From Mesodorylaimus sp. YZB2_4 (lineage: Eukaryota > Nematoda > Enoplea > Dorylaimida > Dorylaimidae): DNA of 64,000 bases. A model generated the notes under the pieces. It searched no databases. It was given only the letters and a program-made list of their open reading frames with translations, and was not told where the DNA came from. Positions within the stretch are counted from its first letter, which is position 1, and every line of letters starts with the position of its first letter. Position numbers and translations under genes: made by a program. Below are positions 52,301-62,071 of the stretch, one piece after another. Where the stretch lies: the NCBI GenBank assembly GCA_030248295.1, contig JASANH010001537.1:434001-498000 (forward strand). Direction: 5' to 3'.

Positions 52301-54502
52301 TGGCGAACAGGCCGAGGAGTTGTACGAGGCAGTGGCTCATGGCTCCGACGAAAGGCACAAACGCAAATTCGTTGCAGCGGGACCGAGGCGATGGAACCCC
52401 AATCGACCCATTGAATACAGTTTTGATGGATCGCACAGTAAGTGGTGCAAGGCATATATTCCCAGGCGGGTGCATATCCCAGGCAATCCCTGTCCTAGTC
52501 GTGGCTAAGGTCCCTTTGCCAGTGTGAAACGGAGTTTTACCAGCAAGTGATACGGGCATCTGGTCCACATGAATCCCCCGGGCGGGTGATTTACCTCGCA
52601 TGCACTCTTTACAAAGAAACAATTTGCGCCAGCACCGATGGTTCATGTGGGCTGCAAGTACTATACTGCGTGTTCATGGGCCTCTGAATTCCAGCTTATG
52701 TGTTTGGGAGGTGATTCGGACATGCAGCCATGTTTGTACTTTAGCACCCAAGGAGCAGAAGGTCATCGAGCTGGCCCTCCAGCACTGGTCCAACGTGACT
52801 TGCCTGAACTTTTATCGCCGAGACGACCCGCCCAAGGGGGCTAGGATAGTGTTCACTGACGTGGACGGGTGTGCGTCGAACGTGGGCAAGAATCCGTCGC
52901 ACGAACCCCAGTTCGTCTCCTTGTCATCGGAGTGCCTGAGGGTGAGTAGCAGGCCCATGTGCACAGTCGGGAGGGTCGTCCCTGTCACCCCACCGTTGGA
53001 TATGTCATTACAATCACCCGGTGCTGTCCAAATCATTTCATCCGTACTCACAGCTAGTCAGACGATAGTTGTAGCCAGGGCCAGGATGAGTCGTCAGTCG
53101 GTCCCCATTTTGCAGCTGGGCGTCATAGCTCACGAAGTGGCGCACGCCTTGGGCTTCTGGCACGAACAGTCGAGACCAGACAGGGACAAGTACGTGGATG
53201 TGATTTGGAGGAACATCGACGGCGACTCGCTGGGCCAGTTCCTCAAGGAGAAGAACAACGACGTGGACACCATGGGCATCCCGTACGACTACGGCAGCAT
53301 CATGCATTATCGATCCAGTCGGTCCCTTCACACTAGCTCCCCTAATTCGATAATTAGCGTACATTTTTAGAAGCCTTCGCCAAGACGGACAGTCTGTACA
53401 CATTGTTGACCAACACCCGCGACTATCAGCGGACGGTCGGCCAGCGTGATCAGCTGTCTTTCAATGACATTCGGTTGATGAACAAGGCGTACTGCTCCAG
53501 TAAGTGACCACTATCAACGTGCTCCAGGGTGATAACTTATCAGCAAGGATGGTATCAGGTAGCGCCACTAAGACAGCATTGATACTGTATTTGACACGAA
53601 GCAGCAGTGAATCCATCAGGATTTGCCCGGAGCTTTACCCTGAAACCATATTTTACCTATTCTACGCAAGGGTGTGCCACTCCATCATTCCATCTGTCCT
53701 GCACTCTCCATCGCACAAAGTTCCACATCACTGCAACAGTGTGGTTGTTTCAGAACGCTGCGCCGCTCCGTTGGCCTGTCTTCGAGGTGGATACACAGAC
53801 ACGCGTCATTGCAACAAGTGTCGATGCCCTGATGTAAGTCCTGCATTGTCACTCCTGACCCCCTCGATCACAGACTGTTGCAGGGTTTCACTGGCAAGCT
53901 GTGCGAGAAAGTGATGAGTGGTTACGGTAAGCGCTAGTCATTCATCGAGTGCGCACGAATCAGAAACGAGTGTTTTAGGGTCGGAATGCGGTGGCACTGT
54001 AGTCGTAGACGACGAGTGGAAAACTATCAATTCACCAAATTATCCCAGACGGTTTGACGAAGGTCAGGAGTGCAGTTGGCTGATACAGGTACGGCCCCTC
54101 TGTCCCGCGCACCCCACACCGACACTGCAGTGCCCTGCTTTCAGGCCCCAGCCAGTCAGCATGTACAAATCGAATTCATCGGCCAATTTGACCTGTATTG
54201 TAAAAAGGAGCACTCGCTGTGCATGGACTACGTGGAAGTGAAGAACTCCACAGATTTATCCAACACGGGCATGAGGTAAGCACACGCTGCACTATCACCC
54301 CCGCTACAAGCCATCCCTCGCAGGTACTGCTGCGACCAGGCCCCCTCGGGTACCATTACCTCGGCCAGCGAAGAGATGCTGGTTCTCTTTCGGTCCTTCT
54401 ATCGATCAACGGTCGGATTCAAAGCCAGGGTTCGAGCAGGTAATTCATATTTCCTTAAGACTAGCACTCTTTGTCCAATTATCTTCTTTTTCAGTGTCCT
54501 AA
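49380..54502 (+). CDS. Astacin metalloprotease with EGF and CUB domains (NAS-like)
   Basis: Secreted zinc endopeptidase. The signal-peptide exon 49380-49451 (MGVGRGYLWILCVLVMAGG) joins in phase 0 to 50129-50444. Further exons: 51857 to about 52034, 52286-52441, 52752-52940, 53118 to about 53321, 53371-53501, about 53754-53833, about 53885-53929, about 53979-54088, about 54145-54275, about 54324-54441, and the last at 54495. A long charged prodomain (residues about 25-200) ends in RHKRKFVAAGPRRWNPNRPI, a furin-like KRK/RR processing region. The astacin zinc site HEVAHALGFWHEQSRPDRD and Met-turn SIMHY are intact. An EGF-like CRCPDGFTGKLCE and one CUB domain (CGGTVVVDDEWKTINSPNYP, CSWLIQ, LCMDYVEVKN) follow; it ends right after the CUB (VRAVS). 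This architecture is that of the nematode nas-type and hatching/moulting astacins. The donor after MHYRS is gtcggt, non-consensus. Confidence 0.92.
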
Positions 54503-54818
54503 CGCATCGAATAAGAACCCAGCCAATGCTCTCCTGTACAAAGACCTTCGGACGATGCAGGCTTTCCGGAATGCTCCTTGTTCGGGGTGCGATTAGGAGT
54601 TAGTGTAGGATGTTCCTCGAATCCGGTCCCTCATGGTTTTACTCCCGATTCCTCGCCACGCACTGTCGCTTTGTAGAAAATGGCGTCTTAAACTGGAAAC
54701 TCGTGCGCGAACGGGTAAAATAAAGTGAATGAGTGAAGTACACGGTGAAACACGGTCATGAAGTACAATGTATCAAAAATGAAATGGGCACCACGATATG
54801 AACAGATGAGAAATTGCG
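54503..54818. other. Convergent gap between astacin gene and BCL7
   Basis: 316 bases with the 3' UTRs of both genes. ataaagtgaatgag near 54720 may contain the poly(A) signal of the astacin gene. Nothing else seen. Confidence 0.4.
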
Positions 54819-56022
54819 CTACACATTTCGAGCACGCTTCGAAGGAGGTCGATCCAAAGAGTCATCGTCACGGTCACCAGCGCTTTCCTGATTGCTTTGT
54901 TCTAAAAAATTAAATAGATTCTCATACTTAAGGGTCTGCTTTAGAACGGTCCTTAAGCGCGGACAAAACAAAACCACAGGCGGAGACGAGGTCCGCAGGC
55001 CCGTTGATGGTCTCAGACTGACAAGGCATACGACCAGTCTCTCTCCCCCCCCCCATTCTTACCTGAGATAATCCGAGGATGTGTCAAATGCGAATCGCCC
55101 AACATACTGAAATCCGTGCTGCCCTCGTCTCCCTGGAAAGCTGCGGCGGGGTAACTCGGATTTGAATCGCTGTCGAAACCGCCTTCCGAAAACGCTGAAC
55201 AAAACGAGCATGATCAAAGGCATAAAAGCTAGAAATTATTCAACGTTACCCGCATTCGAGTCCTCGTTCAACGCAGTAAAATCGGTCGCCACTCGAGAAC
55301 CTCTAGTTCTGTTGGTCTCGCCTAAAATAAGTTCGATGACAAAAATGATCTGATCCCTCATGCTAGAATTTTATCATGGCTTTTTTAAAAATACCGCAAA
55401 CATCGCCTTATACGGCAACACACGACACAATTTTATTTGAGGCATATCTTGCTTTTTTTACTGGGACAGCCTCCACACCCTTTATTCTTACTTCCGAGTA
55501 AAAAGTTGGCATCCTGAGACGATTCGTTGGCGTCCAATTTTGAATCGTCTGGTGTCTGGTTCGATTCTGTCGCTTCTACTGCCGCCGGTCGACGCGGGAC
55601 TACTACCGCCTGAGAATAAACGAACATTTGCCCAGGAACAAATAAAACCCCTTTCAAGAAATGAACTTACCGCTGGTCGTCTTTCCGATTCCGACACTAG
55701 AAAAAGCAGACCACAAAATGAACCAAGAGGGCAGCGTTCACCATCGAAGTGGCTAATGACTTACCAGGCACCCATTTAAATATATGCATGGTCGTATCCT
55801 TGACCACTACCCATTTCTTCTCCCTAAAAAATGGATTGGATTTGGCGCTTAAAATGGATTTTCCGGAGCATTTATGTGATTTTTCATCGAAAAATCCGTT
55901 GAAACAAATAGCCCACCATAAAAAATTTACCATTTTCGAACTTTATCCACAGATGACATAACGCGCTTGATTTCATCTTTGGCCCGATTCCTCGTTTCTG
56001 CACGCATCGACCGTGAAAACAT
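54819..56022 (-). CDS. BCL7: BCL7 family SWI/SNF-associated protein
   Basis: Subunit of BAF chromatin-remodelling complexes (nucleus). Six exons join in phase: 55931-56022, 55765-55823, 55671-55696, 55492-55609, 55063-55194 and 54819-54901. The diagnostic N-terminal block is [31 protein letters not shown], then [20 protein letters not shown] low-complexity acidic middle ([33 protein letters not shown]) leads to the conserved C-terminal PPSKRARNV, equivalent to PPSKKMKL in vertebrate BCL7. Reading past the 55492 donor would give an alternative end ([13 protein letters not shown]...), so intron retention could truncate the protein. About 170 aa. Confidence 0.92.
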
Positions 56023-56689
56023 TTTTGGTAAAATTAATGATTTGAAATCGCTCCGACTGAAACGAAATATGAAATATCGAAATATCTGCATCGACAATCC
56101 ATCGACCCCGCCTACAGTATGCCCGATCCATATGCGGTACATTTAGGCATAGGTATAGTTAAATTACATTTTCGATTTTCACGCCTGAAATAAATGTCCA
56201 ACCTATATCAATCCATGAAAGCTCAGAAAATAAACAAAGTTTCGACTTTTTTCCCTCTGAGACCTCTGGTAAAGGCTTTTACAAAGACCCTTAATCTCAC
56301 CTTTACCATTCTGGGAGCAAGGAGGAAGTGCGTATTTTGAATTTTTGTGCTCGATTTTTTTGGCTTAAACTTTACGATCTTGAATTGGTATGCAATGTTT
56401 TTTTAAAGGCTTGGCATTCTTCAAGGTAGAAAGAATTCTGTCTCTTACATGAGCATATCCCTTAGAGATGGTCAAATCGAAAATATGTACGGCACTTGGA
56501 TGCAGTGGGTGGTAGCTGTTTTGTGTTCGCATCAAGGCGTGAACATTCACTTCTCTATCGTCTCATGCAGTAGTTCGGAGAAAAAAGTCATGTGGCTTGC
56601 CTCAAAAAATTGCCTGCATGGATTCTTTTGTCAAACCCTTCATCAACACCCGCATGCACGCAACATTTAGGCGGCCTGTACAGCCCCTA

Positions 56690-57250
56690 AATGGTTGATT
56701 CCCTCTGGAACTTAATTCCATCGCTGTTCAGGATACTGAATTTGGGTCTCTGCGCACTACACGTCCATACCACCTCGCTGCCAGTCGCGATGCCATCATT
56801 TTCCCGTCCATGGATGCGAGCCTCAGTACCTTCCTTATGCTCGTGTTCATTGCGTTCCTTGTCAAGCCGGGTGTCCATCGCAGCATTCTCATTCCCGTGA
56901 TGCGCAGCCCTTGCTCGTATTTCCCGGTTGTGAGCCAGCATTCCGATCCGTGCAGAGCAGCTGGTCTACCCACCGTCTTGTTCACCCTTGATTTGATGAA
57001 CTGTATGTCGGCATCCTGCTGTCTCGCAGAATACTTACCTGCTACCTGCCGCCCCTAGTGCCATGCGCCGTGGATTCTCAGTCTTACATCAGCCAGGGTG
57101 TTTGTGTCGGTCGGCCGCCACGCGGGATTCCAAGTATTTGAACTGAATTGTCTTCTGCAAGAACCCATTCGCTTTCACAGAGCCGTCTTGGCGCCACATT
57201 CCAGATACTCCGTTTTCTTTAGATTCAGCTCCAGCTGTACGTACTTCCGC
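56690..57250 (-). mobile_element. Degenerate non-LTR retrotransposon reverse-transcriptase 3' part
   Basis: The minus strand codes pieces of the RT C-terminal region common to RTE/CR1-like elements: LNLKKTEYLECG, GSVKANGFLQKTIQFKYLES, DSRMPTYS, RPAALHGSECWLTT, LRITGMRMLRWTPGLTR and RLAARWYGRVVRRDP. The blocks are in the correct order but in different frames, with stops between them, so the copy is dead and lacks the catalytic part. There is no target-site duplication that I can delimit. Confidence 0.75.
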
Positions 57251-57954
57251 ATATTTAGTACCTACCATGTATTTTTTGGCAATTTCCTGTATTACGTTAT
57301 CAACAGGCACGGTAGTTGCCTGTTTAGCCCAGCCACTCTGGAACTTGCGGGTATGCGCAGTAGGCTACAGTGACAGAGCATTACGTGCGGACCTTCTTTG
57401 TACGAACTTTGCGTCAGCTCAGGAGGGACTAAACGACAAATTTTTTTATCTATTCTGAATTCCTAGCCCAAATGTGGGTGCGAAAAAGAACTATTATTTG
57501 TAAAAAATCTCTGTTATCAGACAACGAAAAGGTAAGCCCAGCCACCCTACTCTTACCAAATGCAAGGCGAGACGAGGTCGGCTGAGCTCCCTCGGCGACG
57601 TTTGTAGAAAAATTGTGATCAAACAGAATTGCTACTGTCACTAAAAAAGTGTAACAGGGCGTCCCCTACCTCAGCCACTTCATTCATGCAATAGAGAGAT
57701 GGAAACGCAAGGGCCCATGATCGTTAGTTCTATTGCAGAAGGTTGTACGCCTGAAGCTATTAGCATTGCTGGCTCCACAGAAGCTGAATTTCCTGTTCTA
57801 GTGTCACTGGATAGGTGGTACACATTCAGTACTCGTGCTGTCACGGCAGATGCAACCTAACTGCAGCAAGTCCATACTGTTTACCTAGTAAGTTCAAGGT
57901 AACAGAAGGCAATCGTATTTTAAAACCACAAACTTCCGAACTTACTCCAAAATA

Positions 57955-58110
57955 CGAATACTTAGGGGCCATCCATAGAGGACGTCCACCGAAAAACGCG
58001 TTTTTTTGACTTCCCCTCCCCCAATCCACCTTCCATCCATTTCGCCTTGACCCCCCCCCCCCCCCCAACCGGGACGTCCACTTTAGCCGATCCCCCTTAC
58101 TTCTTCCATT
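57955..58110 (+). mobile_element. MITE/SINE-like element end
   Basis: TTAGGGGCCATCCATAGAGGACGTCCACC, read in pieces, is followed by AAAAACGCGTTTTTTTGAC, CCCCTCCCCC, a 17-C run and GGGACGTCCACTTTAGCC. The GGCCATCCAT...ACGTC...TTTTTGAC.CCCCTCCCCC arrangement resembles a repeat end widespread in invertebrate genomes. GACGTCCAC occurs at both sides. Not coding. Confidence 0.4.
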
Positions 58111-58157
58111 AGAACGAATATTTGCTTGTAGGCCCCTACAAGCAAATATTCGTTCTA
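58110..58157. repeat. Perfect 23-bp inverted repeat, 2-nt spacer
   Basis: The arm TAGAACGAATATTTGCTTG plus TAGG at 58110-58132 is mirrored exactly at 58135-58157 around CC. Such a tight perfect palindrome can extrude as a cruciform and is typically unstable, so it is either young or formed by head-to-head joining of repeat ends. Confidence 0.9.
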
Positions 58158-59191
58158 AAAAAGCATTTCTCCCAGCATCGACCAGTCCCCCGAAATGATG
58201 GGAATTCATCTTCGGCCTGATCCGACTGCTGCATCTGCCGGACTGGCAACTTATAATTTTTCGCCCCCTCTGCTTGCAAATAATGTCTAACATACTGCAT
58301 ACAATTGATAAATCATATTTTTTCTCGCAAATTGGTATTGAATCCCGCTTTAGAGGCAGGTTAGTTGTGCTGAGTTTTCGAAGTGGTCATAGACAGTGAC
58401 AGCGAGAAAACAAGCTGGCACGAGGGCAGACAGGTTTGTGAGGGCGTAGCGCCAAAGAAACCATCCCTTTTATATCTTATTTCTCGAAGCATCAGCCACA
58501 TCGAGATTGGGATCGGATTTACGCCGAGGATCGGATAAGTTAGTTGATGCTGGCAAAGCTCAGCATCGTCTCTGGCGTCTGTAGTATAGGTATGTTTGGC
58601 CTGCCTGGAAGATTTTGAATCCATCGACTCCCCGCGGTATCTTCTCCAATGAAGGGTTATTCCACCTATTACGCGTTCAAAAGACGGAAGAAATAAATGT
58701 AACCCTGGCGCCAGTGGACAATGGCGAGTGGGAGAAAATTTCGATCCTCCCCTCTGCCAGGTTCAACCAAACCAGCTTCGGAAGCTGAACCAGGACCAGA
58801 CCACAATTGAACCAGGATCGAAATAAACCGCAGCTTTCCTGCTGCTAGTCAGGATGCACCAGTCAAGTTGTAGCAAAGCACAACAGCTTGTTCAATTGCA
58901 GCACCTTTACAGCTAACGTCACCGCATGTTCAGAGGATTTGTGCGGGGTTTTTTTCTCAAGAAACTTCAGCTTATAAGAAAGTCGGGTCAACCCGATTCG
59001 AAATTTCTGGCAAGGGACTTTCGGGTCGGGTCGGGTTGAACCCGACCTGATTTACTGTGGTGTCTAGTAACGGTGCTACCCTCGTGCCGTGGCCATGGCG
59101 AGTGGGAGAGAATGATCGATCTACCCTGGCTGGGAATCAACTTTTCGGGTTAATGTTTCAGCCGTAGTCATAGTCGCAAAACTTGCCTGGC

Positions 59192-59258
59192 CCAGTCGAA
59201 GTTTTTGTCCCGCCGACTTCGGTCACCTACCTCCTACGCCTAACAGGCATGGTTACAG
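59192..59258 (+). repeat. Interspersed repeat, copy 3
   Basis: CAGTCGAAGTTTTTGTCCCG, GACTTCGGTCACC and GGTTACAGC line up in order with the copies at 26472 and 27212. It is downstream of a duplicated GGCGAGTGGGAGA segment. Confidence 0.45.
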
Positions 59259-59806
59259 CTGGACGCTGTGGATTTCAAAAGCGCAATTGAGAACAGTGAT
59301 TTCTACGAAACATGGAAATGGCGTTCGATGATCTCTGATTACATCACACTAAAATAGGTGGTTGGCCTGTGGAGAAGGAGGGGTACCTTCGAAGGCGGAA
59401 CACATAAAAGTCATGCATTGAATCAAGCACAGCATGCAGCCACATACTTCTGTTGATGCTTGTCATGCTTATCCTCCTGGTCTGGGTGGGTCGTCAAAGC
59501 ACTTTCAGCTGTTCTTTAGATTCTTTCATTTTTTCCTATCTGTCCCTGCTCGATTGAACTCTTGCCTTTTTCAGCTCAGGAGAACACGATGATTTGGCAC
59601 GAGTAAACCTGAACCTGCCTCATACTGTTGGTAACACGCATCCTGCTTTTCACGTGGTGTTCCTTTCATGCCATTTTGGCTTTGCGTTCACACTCGCAGT
59701 ATTACTTTGTAGCTGCTTTAATCTGTTTCATTAAATGAGACTATTAATAAAGAGCTCTAAAATACTGCACCACACACAGCATGCGCATGAATGCTATTTG
59801 GGTAAT

Positions 59807-62071
59807 TTACAACAAAGAACGTATTATACTAGTTCTAGGTTCAATCGCAGCCTTGGGTTGAGGAGCTTCACGAATGCGACGATAAATATCAAATATCACA
59901 TCCTGAATGACCTCTGGCAATGAAATGACTGGAATGTAGAACAGTTGTGTCTCCCATCCAATGCAGTATCGCCGCTTTGGATAAAATGATGTCAACGCGT
60001 GATAGCAGGCATCGATCAGCAAATTCAGATCGGCACGATATGCGGGAGATGTCTTCTCGATGAATAAAGCTATAAACAAAGGCACCATTACTAGATCTAA
60101 AAAATTTACAGCTGCTGCTGTATGTGCTCCTGAGTCTGCAATAAAAATCATCATGTCATACTGATGCCTGAAACACTAGAGCGCACCTCGATTCTGTCCT
60201 GTATGTCACTCACTCGTGTGATAAATCAGTACAGTATCTATGCGCATTTACACACTGTGCATAGATATAGAACAGTATGTTGACTGAGGTGCATAGAGGT
60301 ACATGGGCACAGAACTGTATGTGCACTATGTAGCACGGTACTTACAGGAGATCTATAGGTAGGTACCCTAGAAACAGTATACTGTATATACACTCATACT
60401 ATAAGCACATGCTATGTACAGCAGTATGCAGTGCACGTACTACACAGAATAAACAAGTTTGATTTCTTACTATTTTTGAAAAACTCTTCCCCATATTCAT
60501 CTTTCGTTTCTGGTCTCAAACTGTTCCATAGACTTGTCAAATCTTGTGACAGACTGTCAGGGTCTGCTGCACCAGTTGCTATGAAGCCTGGTTCTAAAAT
60601 ATGAGCACTGACTCCAAAAGGCTTCAGTTCTCTTCTGAAAAATGTGGAAGTCAGGATATGATACACAACTATGCTTCGAATCAACTTTACCCGATTGTCT
60701 TGGAATACGCATCCAATGCGTGTTTCGAGCTGGTGTATGGTCCGGCATTCTGATAGGCCAAACGACCAAAAATATTGCCTGTCATGATGATTCGACCACG
60801 CTCCATTTTAACGAGTGGTTTGAAAGCTTGAGTCACTCGCACGATGCCAAAAAAATTGGCATTCATGACATGTTGGTAATGATGGACGGAGAGCCAGCAG
60901 TCGGGTGCAGGGATACCCAGTACATCATTATTATTCACGAGACCCCAAAGTCCTAAACAGCAACATCGATTAGCTAAGGCAGAAGATGCCGATTGGACAT
61001 TTTTTTGAGAACTTATTCACCAATGCAAGTTTGAAATATTTGAATTCAAATTCTTCTAACGACTTGAAATGAAAGCTGGATCAGTCTATTTGGACGCTCG
61101 AGATATCCAGAATACCTGTGCCAGCTATTATAAAATCCTTCAACAATATCACGGAAACATTATTGTTTCCAATGGGCCTGGAGGTCTCCCAATTTGATGA
61201 TCTGATTCTCAGAGTCAGCGCCGATGGACCCTCATGGCAGGGTGTCCATGAAGAGAGTGTACCACATCGCAGTGCACACACCAGACCACACTACCTTGGG
61301 AAAACTGTTTGAGGAGCAAGTTTTAAGGGAATGGGTCCTAGGAGGGGAACTAAACGGCGTCAGCTTTTATCCTGAATAAGATCCTTGAAAATAAATGTCT
61401 TGACTTTTGATTAAATATAATTTGGCACTCTTTTACAAAAAATGCCTTATATGCCAAACGCAGTCTAAAAAATATGGTCATTGTACCATATTAGCCCTGA
61501 TCACTTGCATAAGCCCCTGTCTGACCTTCTAAAATAGTGTAAGCTTCAGGCCTACAAGTGCACTAAGTATATGATACTCTTGTGATCTAGAGATAAATCC
61601 AGATATGAGATCTCGTATCTGATCTCCCCATGATCTACGCGTTCCGCTTACAGTGTAAATAAGCTCCCTAGTTTGTAGGCTTATTAGCCAGCAATGTCAG
61701 CTGCGTAGTGCCGACTGACAACATGCAGTACCTTTTCCCTCGCCCAGCGTCCCAGTGACAAATCGCACGGCTTCATCCACACTCGATTGATCAGTTATAT
61801 CTAGTCGGATTATCCATAACTTCCCAGGCCCACAACTAGCCGCTTTTGCCAATTCTATTTCACTCTTTTCACTGAGACAACCAGCGAATGTATCGATACC
61901 GTTTCGGATTAATTTCAGGACGAGGGAACGACCGAGCTCCGAGTCACAGCTGGTAACCAGAACAGGCCTTTTTTTGGCCATGTTTATATGGGCGAAATTT
62001 AGGCGGCTCCATTTTCTGAAGTAAGATAATACGATAAAGACACCCAGGAAATTACACGCCGAAGAAATCAT
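59807..62071 (-). CDS. Short-chain dehydrogenase, SDR9C-like, with lost catalytic residues
   Basis: Relative of retinol/17-beta-hydroxysteroid dehydrogenases of the SDR9C group (ER membrane, N-terminal anchor). Exons: 61732-62071, 60691-60952, 60471-60634 and 59807-60135. Start MISSACNFLGVFIVLSYF gives the usual N-terminal TM. Family landmarks are clear (DITDQSSVDEAVRFV, GLVNN, NANFFGIVRVTQAFKPLVK, GPYTSSKHALDAYS, LKPFGVSAHILEPGF, HALTSFYPKRRYCIGWETQ, LFYIP). The cofactor loop, however, reads TSCDSELG where TGCDSGFG is expected, NNAG is NNND, and the catalytic Ser block reads MTGNIFGR instead of the ISSxxGR form. Tyr and Lys of YxxxK remain. The frame is fully open with good splice sites, so this looks like an expressed pseudoenzyme rather than a dead copy. 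Confidence 0.85.
60235..60267. repeat. Intronic inverted repeat in SDR gene
   Basis: TATCTATGCGCA (60235-60246) and TGTGCATAGATA (60256-60267) pair over 11 of 12 positions around a 9-base loop. It lies inside a 200-base stretch of the 60136-60470 intron that is rich in TACTGTA, GTACAGTAT and GTGCATAG words. Confidence 0.5.

Larger units (their letters stand above)
56023..59806. other. Repeat-rich intergenic block
   Basis: 3.8 kb without a host gene. It holds a dead non-LTR retrotransposon piece (56690-57250), a MITE-like end with C-run (57955-58110), a perfect palindrome (58110-58157), a duplicated ATGGCGAGTGGGAGA segment (58722 and 59096) and the third copy of an interspersed repeat (59192-59258). 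Confidence 0.5.

Noticed and set aside
57841-58293. 150-codon minus-strand ORF with Gly-rich stretch
   Set aside because: Passes through a C-run, the MITE-like end and the perfect palindrome; a repeat-derived frame.
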